Of a stretch of 64,000 bases of DNA, positions 42,274-52,165 are shown piece by piece. The stretch's first letter is position 1. The number at the start of each line of letters is the position of its first letter. The stretch is taken from the NCBI GenBank assembly GCA_002162875.1, contig MABA01000024.1:1-64000 (forward strand), in the 5' to 3' direction. The notes below the pieces were generated by a model. The model did no database searches. It had not been told where the DNA came from and worked only from the letters and a program-made list of their open reading frames with translations. The translations under genes were made by a program, and so were the position numbers. This DNA comes from Rhodobacterales bacterium 52_120_T64 (GTDB taxonomy: Bacteria; Pseudomonadota; Alphaproteobacteria; Rhodobacterales; Rhodobacteraceae).

Positions 42274-44217
42274 ATGGAACAGCCCAACTATCCGCCCTCG
42301 AAAGAAACCATCGCCTCCGCCTTGATAAACGAAGATCAATACGAGGCAATGTATGCTGAATCCATCAGTGATCCAGAAACCTTCTGGGGGAGAGAAGGTC
42401 ATCGACTGGATTGGATTAAGCCATATACAAAGGTGAAGAATACCACCTTTGAGTACCCCAATGTCTCGATCAAGTGGTTCGAAGACGGGATTTTGAATGT
42501 TTCGGCCAACTGTATTGACCGACATTTGAAGGACCGTGGCGACCAAGTTGCCATCATCTGGGAGGGGGATAGCCCTGAAGATGATGCGCACATCACCTAC
42601 AAAGAGTTGCACGAACGCGTTAGCCGTCTGGCAAATGTGTACAAGAACCTTGGTGTCAAAAAGGGCGATCGGATCGTTCTATATATGCCAATGATTCCCG
42701 AGGCGGCTTACGCGATGTTGGCCTCTGCACGGATCGGTGCCGTCCACTCCATCGTATTCGCGGGCTTCTCTCCCGAGGCATTGGGTAGCCGCATCGCGGA
42801 TTCCGGTGCCAAACTGGTGGTTACTGCGGACGAGGCACCGCGCGGTGGGCGGAATACTCCGCTGAAGTCTAATGTTGACAAGGCCTTGGAGATTTCCGGT
42901 GACGTGCCCACTTTGGTGGTCGAGCGCACGGGCGCAGATGTGGGCCTAAAGGCAGGTCGTGACCATTCGTACCGCGCGATGATGGCCGATGCATCGACCG
43001 ATTGCCCGCCTGAACCGATGAACGCCGAAGACCCGTTGTTTGTGCTTTATACTTCGGGCTCCACAGGCAAACCGAAAGGTGTTGTACACAGCACCGGTGG
43101 ATATCTGTTGTATGCGTCGATGACACATCAGTACGTATTCGATTACCACGACGGCGACATATACTGGTGCACGGCCGATGTTGGTTGGGTCACCGGCCAC
43201 AGCTATATCGTTTATGGTCCGCTGGCGAATGGCGCGACAACTGTGATGTTCGAAGGTGTTCCAACCTATCCGGACGCTAGCCGTTTTTGGCAGGTATGTG
43301 ACAAACATAAGGTTACCCAGTTCTATACAGCCCCTACCGCACTCCGTGCACTAATGGGCCAAGGGGAATCTTTTGTCGAAAAATGTGATCTGTCGTCGTT
43401 GCGGATTTTGGGTTCTGTAGGCGAGCCAATTAACCCAGAAGCATGGGAATGGTACAATCGTGTGGTTGGCAAAGGTAAATGCCCGATTGTGGACACTTGG
43501 TGGCAGACGGAAACCGGTGGCATTTTGTTGACGCCGCTTCCCGGAGCAACGGCGCTGAAACCCGGCTCGGCTATGAACCCGTTCTTTGGGGTTCAACCTG
43601 TGGTTCTCGACTCGCAATCTGGTGTGGAGCTGGAAGGTAATGGCATTGAAGGCGTTTTATGCATCAAAGATAGCTGGCCCGGTCAAATGCGGACAGTGTT
43701 CGGTGATCACGATCGCTTCATCTCGACATATTTTGCAGATTACAAAGGCTACTATTTTGCCGGTGACGGCTGTCGTCGCGATAAAGACGGGCATTACTGG
43801 ATTACTGGTCGTGTGGACGATGTGATTAACGTATCTGGCCACCGTATGGGAACTGCAGAGGTCGAATCTGCGCTGGTAGCACATGCCAAAGTCTCAGAAG
43901 CTGCGGTTGTCGGGTTTCCCCACGCCATAAAGGGCCAAGGCATTTACGCTTATGTGACCCTGATGGGGGGCGAGGAGCCATCGGACGAGCTTCGCAAAGC
44001 GCTGGAAGTCTGGGTCCGGAAAGAAATCGGACCGATCGCCAAGCCGGACTTGATACAATGGGCACCGAGCTTGCCGAAAACGCGTTCCGGTAAAATCATG
44101 CGCCGTATTTTGCGCAAGATCGCCGAGAATGATTTCGGTGCTTTGGGCGATACCTCAACGCTCGCTGACCCGTCAGTGGTTGAGGATCTGATCGAAAACC
44201 GTATGAACCGAGAGTAG
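42274..44217 (+). CDS. acs: acetyl-CoA synthetase (AMP-forming)
   Basis: This 647-residue enzyme activates acetate, and often propionate, to the CoA thioester through an acyl-AMP. The adenylate motifs are [12 protein letters not shown], the ATP-binding [10 protein letters not shown], and the hinge [16 protein letters not shown]. The C-terminal [11 protein letters not shown] holds the catalytic Lys that is commonly acetylated to switch the enzyme off. The length is normal and the start has GGAGAAA upstream. It ends the importer operon and has a strong terminator 20 bases after its stop. Its presence is the main reason to suspect that the importer handles a carboxylate. Regulation by the divergent ScfR-like protein and the symporter-kinase is likely. 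Confidence 0.96.
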   Translation: MEQPNYPPSKETIASALINEDQYEAMYAESISDPETFWGREGHRLDWIKPYTKVKNTTFEYPNVSIKWFEDGILNVSANCIDRHLKDRGDQVAIIWEGDSPEDDAHITYKELHERVSRLANVYKNLGVKKGDRIVLYMPMIPEAAYAMLASARIGAVHSIVFAGFSPEALGSRIADSGAKLVVTADEAPRGGRNTPLKSNVDKALEISGDVPTLVVERTGADVGLKAGRDHSYRAMMADASTDCPPEPMNAEDPLFVLYTSGSTGKPKGVVHSTGGYLLYASMTHQYVFDYHDGDIYWCTADVGWVTGHSYIVYGPLANGATTVMFEGVPTYPDASRFWQVCDKHKVTQFYTAPTALRALMGQGESFVEKCDLSSLRILGSVGEPINPEAWEWYNRVVGKGKCPIVDTWWQTETGGILLTPLPGATALKPGSAMNPFFGVQPVVLDSQSGVELEGNGIEGVLCIKDSWPGQMRTVFGDHDRFISTYFADYKGYYFAGDGCRRDKDGHYWITGRVDDVINVSGHRMGTAEVESALVAHAKVSEAAVVGFPHAIKGQGIYAYVTLMGGEEPSDELRKALEVWVRKEIGPIAKPDLIQWAPSLPKTRSGKIMRRILRKIAENDFGALGDTSTLADPSVVEDLIENRMNRE

Positions 44218-44238
44218 GTTCTACAGATTTAAATAGAC

Positions 44239-44266
44239 AAAGGCCCGTCAATTTGGCGGGCCTTTT
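44239..44266 (+). terminator. rho-independent terminator of the importer-acs operon
   Basis: AAAGGCCCG pairs with CGGGCCTTT across a 9-base loop, with TTTT at the 3' side. It is symmetric enough to serve the convergent irr gene (A run on the other strand), so it is probably bidirectional. Confidence 0.88.
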
Positions 44267-44287
44267 CGTCTTTCTGACAACATAAAT

Positions 44288-44713
44288 TTAATTGCGCCGT
44301 AACCTGATCACTACATCGATCTTGGAAATTTCGGCACCTTCCGGCAAATCCGGCAGGCTTTCAAATTTGATTGATCCTACAGGGGCGTCGCTTAGGATGC
44401 CCTCGTCTTCCCAGTAGAAATGGGAATGATCGTCTACTCGTGTGTCAAAGTACGAACGATGCCCGTCAACACTTACTTCGCGCATCAGCCCAGCTTCGCA
44501 AAACGCGCCGAGCGTGTTGTAGACTGTGGCCAATGACACCTTCGCTTCGGTGTCGTGGGTTAGATCGAACAAAGATTCCGCTGTGACGTGACGGTCGTGA
44601 CCATCGCCTACAAGCAATTCTGCCAGTGACAGTCGTTGACGTGTTGGGCGCAGACCGCCGCCGGAAAGCCAAGCAGAAGCGCGTTGTTGTGGGGATTGAA
44701 TTTCGAGGTTCAT
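44288..44713 (-). CDS. irr: iron-responsive regulator Irr (Fur family)
   Basis: This 141-residue Fur-family protein has a winged helix (RPTRQRLSLAELLVGDGHDR, then VSLATVYNTLGAF) and a short C-terminal dimer domain with VDDHSHFYWEDEG in place of the Fur metal site HHHH/CxxC. This is the Irr pattern. In alphaproteobacteria Irr represses iron- and haem-demanding genes when iron is low. I use the start at 44713 (MNLEIQSP; AAAGGA upstream) over the frame's first ATG. It is divergent from fabA, a gene order well known in Rhodobacteraceae and rhizobia. A haem-regulatory CP motif is not visible. Confidence 0.88.
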   Translation of the reverse strand: MNLEIQSPQQRASAWLSGGGLRPTRQRLSLAELLVGDGHDRHVTAESLFDLTHDTEAKVSLATVYNTLGAFCEAGLMREVSVDGHRSYFDTRVDDHSHFYWEDEGILSDAPVGSIKFESLPDLPEGAEISKIDVVIRLRRN

Positions 44714-44852
44714 CGTACGAATTCCTTTGATTTGCATCAATATACGCTAAAAGCGCAGCTAATGACCAGACCCGCGCCAGCGCTATTGCGCCGCCTCCCA
44801 CCGCAGTGGTAAGAATACCCAAATAAACAGAATTTCAGGAGCATCCCCTAAC

Positions 44853-45362
44853 ATGACCGACTATCCTACAAGCTTTGATCGCGATGACCTTTTGAAATGT
44901 GCTCGTGGCGAACTTTTCGGGCCGGGGAACGCACAGTTACCGATGCCACCTATGTTGATGATGGATCGTATTACTGAGGTTTCCAGTGACGGCGGCGAGC
45001 ATGGCAAAGGTCATATCGTGGCGGAATTCGATATCAATCCAGATTTGTGGTTCTTTGAATGCCACTTCCCGGGAAACCCTATTATGCCGGGCTGCCTTGG
45101 TCTTGATGGCTTGTGGCAACTAACAGGATTTAACCTTGGCTGGCGTGGCTGGCAGGGCCGTGGGTATGCGCTGGGTGTTGGCGAAGTTAAACTGACAGGC
45201 ATGGTGCGCCCTGAACGCAAAATGCTGACATATTACGTTGACTTCACCAAAGCCATTCAGACGCGTCGCTTGACCATGGGTGTTGCCAACGGACGGGTCG
45301 AGGCCGACGGCGAAGTGATCTATTTGGTTAAAGACATGAAAGTCGCGTTGTCTGCGGAATAA
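44853..45362 (+). CDS. fabA: 3-hydroxydecanoyl-ACP dehydratase/isomerase
   Basis: This 169-residue hot-dog-fold enzyme dehydrates 3-hydroxyacyl-ACP and isomerises the trans-2 to the cis-3 C10 product, the branch point to unsaturated fatty acids. The catalytic His is in [14 protein letters not shown] and the Asp in [15 protein letters not shown] lies about 10 bases before the ATG. It is first of fabA-fabB-fabI. The early motif [10 protein letters not shown] is as expected and the length matches the family. Confidence 0.96.
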   Translation: MTDYPTSFDRDDLLKCARGELFGPGNAQLPMPPMLMMDRITEVSSDGGEHGKGHIVAEFDINPDLWFFECHFPGNPIMPGCLGLDGLWQLTGFNLGWRGWQGRGYALGVGEVKLTGMVRPERKMLTYYVDFTKAIQTRRLTMGVANGRVEADGEVIYLVKDMKVALSAE

Positions 45363-45383
45363 TCTGAATAAAAGGAATACATT

Positions 45384-46610
45384 ATGCGTCGCGTAGTTAT
45401 CACAGGTCTCGGGATTGTCTCAAGTATTGGCAATAACGCTGAAGAAGTTCTTGCTTCGTTGAAGGCCCAGAAGTCCGGCATTAGTTTTGCCCCTACATAT
45501 GCGGAACATGGGTTCCGGTCGCAGATACACGGTCTGCCAGACGTCGATTTGAAAGAAAGTATCGACAAACGCATTTGGCGCTTTATGGGCGATGGTGCGG
45601 GATACGCCTATTTGTCCATGCAACAAGCGATTGCTGATGCGGGACTTGAAGAAAGCGACGTTTCGAACGAACGTACTGGATTGGTTGTAGGTTCAGGCGG
45701 CCCGTCCACCAAGCACTTACACGACGCGCATAATATCGTGGTTGCAAAGGGTGCACCCAAACGTATGGGGCCGTTTATGGTTACACGGGGCATGTCCTCG
45801 ACCACGTCCGCTTGTTTGGCAACGCCGTTCAAGATCAAAGGCGTTAACTATTCGATAACCTCCGCGTGTTCGACGTCTGCGCATTGTATCGGCAACGGTG
45901 TTGAGCAAATTCAGTTCGGCAAGCAAGACATCGTATTTGCTGGCGGCGGCGAGGAACTGGACTGGACACTGTCCTGCCTGTTCGACGCGATGGGCGCGAT
46001 GTCTTCGAAATATAACGACACACCAGAACTGGCAGCACGAGCATTTGACGCAACACGCGATGGGTTCGTGATTGCTGGCGGCGGTGGCATGGTTGTTCTT
46101 GAGGAACTAGAGCACGCCAAAGCACGCGGCGCCAAGATTTACGCTGAGGTTACAGGGTACGGTGCCACATCTGACGGCTACGACATGGTTGCCCCATCGG
46201 GTGAAGGTGGCGAACGCTCGATGAAGCTAGCGATGTCTACGCTTGGTGATCGCAAGGTTGATTATATCAACGCGCACGGCACTTCGACGCCAGTGGGCGA
46301 TGTCAAAGAAGTTGAAGCGGTTCGCCGGATTTTCGGTGAAGGTTCTACCCCGCTGATTTCCTCGACCAAATCATTGACTGGCCACAGTCTTGGCGCAACG
46401 GGCGTGCAGGAGGCGATTTATTGCCTGATGATGTTGCAGAATGATTTCATCGTAGGATCGGCTAATGTGACGGAGCTTGATCCGCAGTTGAAAGCCTCCG
46501 AAATTGCCACTGCGAACGTTGAAAACGCGGGGCTGGATACGCTTATTTCCAACAGCTTCGGGTTTGGCGGAACCAACGCGACCCTAGCGATGAGCAAATA
46601 TCATGGCTGA
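45384..46610 (+). CDS. fabB: 3-oxoacyl-ACP synthase I
   Basis: This 408-residue condensing enzyme elongates the cis-unsaturated acyl-ACP made by FabA. The thiolase-fold catalytic triad is visible: Cys in [11 protein letters not shown], His in [11 protein letters not shown] and His in [10 protein letters not shown], with the C-terminal loop [10 protein letters not shown]. It starts 21 bases after fabA and overlaps fabI by 8 bases. Pairing with fabA identifies it as FabB rather than FabF. Confidence 0.95.
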   Translation: MRRVVITGLGIVSSIGNNAEEVLASLKAQKSGISFAPTYAEHGFRSQIHGLPDVDLKESIDKRIWRFMGDGAGYAYLSMQQAIADAGLEESDVSNERTGLVVGSGGPSTKHLHDAHNIVVAKGAPKRMGPFMVTRGMSSTTSACLATPFKIKGVNYSITSACSTSAHCIGNGVEQIQFGKQDIVFAGGGEELDWTLSCLFDAMGAMSSKYNDTPELAARAFDATRDGFVIAGGGGMVVLEELEHAKARGAKIYAEVTGYGATSDGYDMVAPSGEGGERSMKLAMSTLGDRKVDYINAHGTSTPVGDVKEVEAVRRIFGEGSTPLISSTKSLTGHSLGATGVQEAIYCLMMLQNDFIVGSANVTELDPQLKASEIATANVENAGLDTLISNSFGFGGTNATLAMSKYHG

Positions 46611-47391
46611 TCTTATGAAGGGCAAACGCGGCCTGATTATGGGCGTCGCGAATGAACGTTCGATCGCGTGGGGTATTGCCAAGGTTCTGGCTGAAGAAGG
46701 CGCGGAACTGGCGTTCACCTATCAAGGTGAAGGGTTCGGTAAACGCCTGCGTCCCTTAGCTGAAAGTGTTGGCTCTTCACTGGTGATTCCAGCGGATGTG
46801 CAGGATGAGGCGTCGTTGGATACCACGTTCAAAACCCTCGAAGACGAATGGGGCACTATCGACTTTTTGGTTCACGCCATCGCCTATTCCGACAAGGAAG
46901 AACTGGCGGGGCGATTCATTGATACCAGCCGCAGGAACTTCCTGAACTCGCTGGATATTTCGTGTTTCAGCTTTGTGGACGTGGCAAAACGGGCAGCGGC
47001 ATTGATGCCGGACGGCGGCTCGATCATAACGCTGACCTATATGGGCAGCAATCGCGTGCAACCGAATTACAACGTTATGGGTGTGGCGAAAGCGGCGCTT
47101 GAAAGCTCGGTTCGGTATTTGGCGAACGACCTTGGGCCTGACAATATCCGTGTGAATGCAGTTAGCCCCGGTCCTATGAAAACGCTTGCGGGCGCTGCAA
47201 TTGGCGGGGCGCGTAAGGTGTATCGCACGATTGGCGAAAACGCACCTCTGCGGTCCAACGCGACACCGGATTCAGTGGGCGGAACAGCGGCTTATCTGCT
47301 GTCAGATTACGGCGCTTTTACCACTGGCGAGATTATTCGCGTCGATGGCGGTTACCACGTCATGGGCATGATGCAGTCGGAAAACCTGTAA
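46603..47391 (+). CDS. fabI: enoyl-ACP reductase
   Basis: This 262-residue short-chain dehydrogenase performs the last step of each fatty-acid elongation cycle, using NADH. FabI traits are [18 protein letters not shown] at the cofactor site and the catalytic Tyr-x6-Lys in [12 protein letters not shown], with [10 protein letters not shown] in the middle. The C-terminal [15 protein letters not shown] is usual. It overlaps the fabB end, which shows coupled translation. The Tyr-x6-Lys spacing marks the triclosan-sensitive FabI group; sensitivity itself is not read from sequence. Confidence 0.95.
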   Translation: MADLMKGKRGLIMGVANERSIAWGIAKVLAEEGAELAFTYQGEGFGKRLRPLAESVGSSLVIPADVQDEASLDTTFKTLEDEWGTIDFLVHAIAYSDKEELAGRFIDTSRRNFLNSLDISCFSFVDVAKRAAALMPDGGSIITLTYMGSNRVQPNYNVMGVAKAALESSVRYLANDLGPDNIRVNAVSPGPMKTLAGAAIGGARKVYRTIGENAPLRSNATPDSVGGTAAYLLSDYGAFTTGEIIRVDGGYHVMGMMQSENL

Positions 47392-47455
47392 CGCCAAATG
47401 GACGTTTAACAATGGTTCTTCTTGTGCCAATGTACCGGCAACGGAGGAACCCACC

Positions 47456-48145
47456 ATGCCAATCACCACATGTGTATTTGATGCCTACGGGACATTGTTT
47501 GACGTAGCTGCCGCGGCGCGAATTGCCGCGGCTGAACCCGGGCGCGAGGCGTTTGCTGCGAAATGGCCACAGATCGCACAAGATTGGCGGCTTAAGCAGT
47601 TGCAATATACATGGCTGCGGGCCGTGGCTGATGCACACACGGATTTCTGGGAAGTTACGCAAGACGGTCTCGATTATGCTCTGGATGCGGCTGGATTGGC
47701 CGACAGCGAACTGCGCGAGCGATTGTTGGCACTTTACTGGGAACTTTCGGCGTATCCCGAAGTTCCGGCCATGTTGAAAGCTTTGAAAGACGCGGGGATG
47801 CAGACGGCGATCTTGTCAAACGGTTCGCCTGAAATGCTAAAAGGCGCGGTTTCCAGCGCGGGTATTACGGATCTATTGGACGATATTCTAAGCGTTCAGG
47901 ATGTCGGCGTTTTCAAACCACATAAGTTTGTCTACGACATGGTTTGTGACCGCTTTGGTGGTGAGCCTTCTGAAGTGTTGTTTGTGTCTTCCAACGGTTG
48001 GGATGCAGCGAACGCTTCGGGTTATGGGTTCTACACTGCGTGGGTGAACCGCGCGGGTGAACCGATGGACCGCTTGCCTTGGAAGCCACAAGAAGTGATG
48101 TCGGATTTGACCGGAATACCTGCATTGGCGAAGGAACGACCATGA
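47456..48145 (+). CDS. (S)-2-haloacid dehalogenase, type II (HAD superfamily)
   Basis: This 229-residue hydrolase removes halide from 2-halo acids. It has the nucleophile Asp10 in FDAYGTLFD, Arg in DWRLKQLQYTWLR, ILSNGSP, Lys in FKPHKFVYD, and the family-specific SSNGWDAANASGYGF. These residues separate true dehalogenases from other HAD phosphatases. GGAGG precedes the ATG. Its stop overlaps the next hydrolase gene (ATGA). It heads a run of five coupled genes of mixed metabolism, suggesting breakdown of halogenated or xenobiotic acids; the substrate range is unknown. Confidence 0.9.
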   Translation: MPITTCVFDAYGTLFDVAAAARIAAAEPGREAFAAKWPQIAQDWRLKQLQYTWLRAVADAHTDFWEVTQDGLDYALDAAGLADSELRERLLALYWELSAYPEVPAMLKALKDAGMQTAILSNGSPEMLKGAVSSAGITDLLDDILSVQDVGVFKPHKFVYDMVCDRFGGEPSEVLFVSSNGWDAANASGYGFYTAWVNRAGEPMDRLPWKPQEVMSDLTGIPALAKERP

Positions 48146-48966
48146 AGTTTACCACCAGCGATGGCCTGCAACTGGCATACGAAGACGAAGGCGAAGGTAC
48201 AGTTTTACTGTGCCTGCCGGGACTAACACGCAATGCACGGGATTTTGATGATCTGGCCGCCGCGATCAGTGGAGTTCGATTGGTGCGGCTAACGTATCGC
48301 GGTCGTGGGGAGTCGGATTACGATCCGACCTACGCAAATTATAACGTTCCGCAGGAGGCCAAAGACGCGCTGGAATTGCTCGACCATCTTGGCATTGAAA
48401 AGGCAGTATTCGTGGGAACTTCGCGTGGCGGGATCATTGCGATGTTGACGGCGGCGATGGCCAAGGGCCGTATGTCCGGCGTGTTGCTGAACGACATTGG
48501 ACCCGAGCTTAATTCAGACGGGCTTAGCCGGATCATGGACTATCTGGGCATTCAGCCCAAAGCGAAAACTTTTGAACAGGCTGTCGCGGGATTGCGCGCA
48601 AATATGGGCGCCGAGTTCCCCACGTTGACCGATGCTGATTGGCTGGAACAGGCTAATCGCTGGATGGAGATGGGGACCGATGGGTTGCAGTTGAATTATG
48701 ACCCCAAACTGCGCGACGCGATGCTTGAACAGGCGACCAAAGAACAGCCCGACTTGTGGCCGCTATTTGATGCAATGGCAGAGCTTCCCTTGGCGCTAGT
48801 ACGCGGTGCAAATTCGGACCTTCTAAGCGAGGAAAGCGTTGCTGAAATGCAGCGACGGCGACCATATATGATATATGCGAATGTGCCAGACAGGGGCCAT
48901 GTACCGTTCTTGAACGAACCGGAAGCTGTAGCGGCGATTGAAAAACTGATCGGGCAGGTTGGATGA
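48142..48966 (+). CDS. alpha/beta hydrolase
   Basis: This 274-residue alpha/beta-fold hydrolase has the nucleophile Ser in GTSRGG (about residue 95), an acid candidate in VRGANSDLLS and His in PDRGHVPFL. The oxyanion segment CLPGLTRNARDF is typical. It could be an esterase, lactonase or C-C hydrolase. The start overlaps the dehalogenase stop codon; a longer frame reaches back into that gene. Its own end overlaps the PLP-deaminase start. Confidence 0.87.
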   Translation: MKFTTSDGLQLAYEDEGEGTVLLCLPGLTRNARDFDDLAAAISGVRLVRLTYRGRGESDYDPTYANYNVPQEAKDALELLDHLGIEKAVFVGTSRGGIIAMLTAAMAKGRMSGVLLNDIGPELNSDGLSRIMDYLGIQPKAKTFEQAVAGLRANMGAEFPTLTDADWLEQANRWMEMGTDGLQLNYDPKLRDAMLEQATKEQPDLWPLFDAMAELPLALVRGANSDLLSEESVAEMQRRRPYMIYANVPDRGHVPFLNEPEAVAAIEKLIGQVG

Positions 48967-49925
48967 ATATCGAGATGATCAATGCGGCGGCAGCAAGGTT
49001 GGCGCCAGTGGTAAGGCGCACACCGATGCTCAGCTCTCCGTTCCTTGACGAAATGGCAGGCCGCCGCGTGTTGGTGAAGGCGGAAAGCTTGCAACACACC
49101 GGAAGTTTCAAGTTTCGTGGTGGTTGGTCGGCTTTGTCAGGCATGTCGGAAGCGCAGCGTGCGAACGGAGTGATTGCATATTCTTCAGGGAATCACGCGC
49201 AAGGGGTGGCGCTGGCTGCTGCTAAATTCGGGGTGCCTGCTGTTATAGTTATGCCGGAAGATTCGCCAAAATTGAAAGTCGCAAACACCCAAGCGTTAGG
49301 TGCAGAAGTGGTGACTTATGACCGCTTGCGGGATTCGCGTGAAGAAATCGGGGCGCAACTGGCCGCTGAACGCGGACTAACGCTTGTTAAACCATACGAT
49401 GAGCCGCTGGTGATTGCGGGGCAAGGCACCATTGGGCTGGAGATACTGGAGCAAGCAACGGCCGAGGGTATCGAAACTGCTGATGTATTGATCCCCTGTG
49501 GGGGTGGCGGGTTAACCTCAGGCATCTCGGTTACTTTCGAAGGTACCGACCTGCGGGCGCGCACTTGTGAGCCGGAAGAGTTTGACGACGTAGCACGCTC
49601 ACTTGCTTCAGGGGAGCGAGAGGTGAATGCCACGCAGGGTGGGTCAATTTGCGATGCTATTGTTACGAACTCCCCGGGTGAAATTACGTTCCCAATTATG
49701 CTGAAAAACTGCGGTCCGGGGCTGGTCGTCAACGACGAAGAAGCCATGCGGGCGGTGGCAATCGCATATCAGCGGTTGAAAATTGTGTTGGAGCCGGGTG
49801 GTGCTGTGGCGCTGGCGGCGGCGTTGTTTCACGCAGACAAAGTTGAAGGAGATGCCGTTATTGTGGTGGCGACCGGCGGTAACGTCGACACCGACGTATT
49901 CACGCAATGTTTGGAATTGCTATGA
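48963..49925 (+). CDS. threonine/serine dehydratase-like PLP enzyme
   Basis: This 320-residue fold-type II PLP enzyme has the PLP Lys in HTGSFKFRGG, a substrate loop YSSGNHAQGVA, a phosphate-binding glycine loop PCGGGGLTSG and C-terminal Ser/Gly in VATGGN. It is the size of catabolic threonine dehydratase, serine racemase or hydroxyaspartate dehydratase. There is no C-terminal regulatory domain as in biosynthetic IlvA. It is coupled by overlap to the hydrolase before and to a flavin oxidase after. 3-Hydroxyaspartate or serine dehydration is more likely than isoleucine synthesis, but not decided. Confidence 0.88.
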   Translation: MNIEMINAAAARLAPVVRRTPMLSSPFLDEMAGRRVLVKAESLQHTGSFKFRGGWSALSGMSEAQRANGVIAYSSGNHAQGVALAAAKFGVPAVIVMPEDSPKLKVANTQALGAEVVTYDRLRDSREEIGAQLAAERGLTLVKPYDEPLVIAGQGTIGLEILEQATAEGIETADVLIPCGGGGLTSGISVTFEGTDLRARTCEPEEFDDVARSLASGEREVNATQGGSICDAIVTNSPGEITFPIMLKNCGPGLVVNDEEAMRAVAIAYQRLKIVLEPGGAVALAAALFHADKVEGDAVIVVATGGNVDTDVFTQCLELL

Positions 49926-50989
49926 CGGACATTATTATTATCGGCGGAGGGATTGCTGGCGGAAGCCTTGCGGCAGCGGTTTCGGCCGATGCAGACGTTG
50001 TGCTGTTGGAAGCTGAGGATGTCTTTGGCTACCATGCAACGGGGCGTTCAGCCGCGATGTATGAACCGAACTATGGCAATACGGTGATCAACACGCTGAC
50101 GCGTGCAAGCCTAGGCGCATTCAAGGAAGCGGATGTGCTTTCGCCGCGCGGCGTTCTGTATTTGGCCGACGAAAGTGAACAGCATCTGATGGATGCTATA
50201 GCCGCCTCGGACTTTACCGACCGCATTTCGCTGGACGAAGCGCACGCGCTGGTCCCGATCCTGAATATGGCACATATCAAAGGCGCCGTGATGAGTGCCT
50301 CGGCTAGTGATCTGGATGTGGACAAGTTGTTCCAAAGTCGTTTGAGAACCGCACGCCGAAATGGTGCGCAACTTCATACGAAAGCTGGCGTGACCGGCAT
50401 CCGTTTCGATGGCCAGTGGCATGTACAAACGGCTATCGGTGAGTTTTCAGCACCGGTTATTGTAAATGCAGCAGGGGCCTGGGCCGACAAAATCGCAGAG
50501 CTTGCAGGCGTTGCTCCGGTTGGTATTCAGCCATTCAGGCGGTCTGTAGCACGACTACCAGCACCAGCTGGGTTAGATATTGCCGATTGGCCAATGTTGT
50601 TATCCGCGACCGAAACTTGGTATGCCAAGCCAGACGCGGGCAAGTGGTTGGTTTCCTCGGCCGAAGAAGACCCGGTTGATCCGATGGACGCTTGGGCAGA
50701 CGATATGGTGCTGGCAGAAGGTTTGGCGCGGTATCAGGAGTTTGTTACCGAAGAGATCACACGAGTTGAAGGAAACTGGGCCGGATTACGCAGTTTCGCA
50801 CCGGATCGTACACCTGCCGTCGGGTTTGACCGAGCTGCGAAGGGATTTTTCTGGTTGGCGGGCCAAGGCGGCTACGGAGTACAAACATCGCCCGCGTTGT
50901 CGGCGTTGGCGGCGGATTTGATTTTCGGTCGAACGCCTGATTTTGATGCTAAAATTGTCGCTGATCTTTCGCCTGCACGAGGAATGTAA
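49922..50989 (+). CDS. FAD-dependent amino-acid oxidase/dehydrogenase (DAO family)
   Basis: This 355-residue flavoenzyme has the FAD loop IIIGGGIAGGSLAAA, the family segment FGYHATGRSAAMYEPNYG, and a C-terminal WAGLRSFAPDRTPAVGFD then FWLAGQGGYGVQTSP. These are shared by glycine/sarcosine oxidases and D-amino-acid dehydrogenases. It overlaps the deaminase-like gene by 4 bases. Together the two could oxidise and deaminate a D- or N-methyl amino acid. The electron acceptor is unknown, and no signal peptide is present, so it is cytoplasmic. Confidence 0.87.
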   Translation: MTDIIIIGGGIAGGSLAAAVSADADVVLLEAEDVFGYHATGRSAAMYEPNYGNTVINTLTRASLGAFKEADVLSPRGVLYLADESEQHLMDAIAASDFTDRISLDEAHALVPILNMAHIKGAVMSASASDLDVDKLFQSRLRTARRNGAQLHTKAGVTGIRFDGQWHVQTAIGEFSAPVIVNAAGAWADKIAELAGVAPVGIQPFRRSVARLPAPAGLDIADWPMLLSATETWYAKPDAGKWLVSSAEEDPVDPMDAWADDMVLAEGLARYQEFVTEEITRVEGNWAGLRSFAPDRTPAVGFDRAAKGFFWLAGQGGYGVQTSPALSALAADLIFGRTPDFDAKIVADLSPARGM

Positions 50990-52165
50990 ATGGAACAAGT
51001 TGAAGCGCTTATAGTTGGTGCCGGTCCGGCTGGTTTGATGGCAGCGTCGCAATTGGCCGATGCGGGTGCATCCGTTGTGGTGGTGGATGCCAAGCCTTCG
51101 GTCGGGCGGAAGTTTTTAATGGCGGGGAAGTCGGGGTTGAACCTGACTAAAGACGAACCAATCGACGAATTTCTGAGTGCATACGGCGAAGCAAAGACGT
51201 GGGTGGAGCCGATGGTGCGAGCGTTTGGTCCTGCAGAGGTTCGGGCGTGGGCCGAAGGGCTAGAGCAAGAGGTTTTCACGGGCAGCAGTGGGCGGATTTT
51301 TCCGAAGTCTATGAAGACTTCACCTCTTTTGCGAAACTGGATGGGTTCACTTGCTGACAAAAGCGTAGAAGTTCGGACGCGCTGGCGCTGGACCGGTTGG
51401 GATGGCGACGCACTTAAGTTTGATACGCCGGACGGACAACGGGTGGTTAAGGCTAAGACTACAGTTCTGGCATTAGGCGGCGCGAGCTGGGCAAAGCTTG
51501 GGTCCGACGGAAGTTGGGCGACATGGATGGATGCTCAAACCGTTCCGTTCAAACCAGCAAATATGGGGTTTTTGCGGGAATGGTCAGATTTCATGAAGCC
51601 TTTCTTCGGAGCGCCAGTGAAACCCGTTCGGTTAACGGTTGGTGAACATGCAGTTAAAGGCGAATTTGTCGTTACCGCACGCGGGATAGAAGGGGGCGCA
51701 GTCTATGCGATTTCTTCAACGCTTCGGAATGGTGGCGAGCTATCGGTTGATTTGATTCCGGACATGGAGTTGAAGGATGTTATTACGAAACTGAACCGAC
51801 CACGGGGAAAGAACAGCCTGTCAAACCACTTGCGAAAAACACTAGGTTTGAAAGGCGTCAAAGCAGCGTTGCTGCGCGAGGCAGGGCCACTACCTGAAAC
51901 ATTTACTGGCTTGGCAAAACGGATAAAAACGTTGCCGCTGGCACTGGACGGACCAACACCAATTGACGAGGCAATTTCAACAGCCGGAGGGGTACGGCAA
52001 TCCGCGCTGAGCGATGAATTGATGTTAAAATCCCGATCAGGCGTGTTTTGCGCAGGAGAAATGCTGGATTGGGAGGCTCCGACGGGCGGATATCTGCTGA
52101 CAGCATGTCTGGCGACGGGATTACATGCCGGGAAATCAGCGGCCGAATTTCTAAACGATCAGTAG
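50990..52165 (+). CDS. HI0933/YhiN-type flavoprotein
   Basis: This 391-residue FAD protein has GAGPAGLMAASQLADAG and the family hallmark KFLMAGKSGLNLTKDE (usually GRKLLxSGNGRCNxTN; here GKSGLNLT, as in the alphaproteobacterial subgroup). The C-terminal segment GVFCAGEMLDWEAPTGGY closes the FAD site. Its function is not established for this family; some members are linked to RNA modification or thiol metabolism. It starts directly after the flavin oxidase stop codon and its 3' end overlaps the convergent GST gene by 7 bases. Confidence 0.87.
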   Translation: MEQVEALIVGAGPAGLMAASQLADAGASVVVVDAKPSVGRKFLMAGKSGLNLTKDEPIDEFLSAYGEAKTWVEPMVRAFGPAEVRAWAEGLEQEVFTGSSGRIFPKSMKTSPLLRNWMGSLADKSVEVRTRWRWTGWDGDALKFDTPDGQRVVKAKTTVLALGGASWAKLGSDGSWATWMDAQTVPFKPANMGFLREWSDFMKPFFGAPVKPVRLTVGEHAVKGEFVVTARGIEGGAVYAISSTLRNGGELSVDLIPDMELKDVITKLNRPRGKNSLSNHLRKTLGLKGVKAALLREAGPLPETFTGLAKRIKTLPLALDGPTPIDEAISTAGGVRQSALSDELMLKSRSGVFCAGEMLDWEAPTGGYLLTACLATGLHAGKSAAEFLNDQ

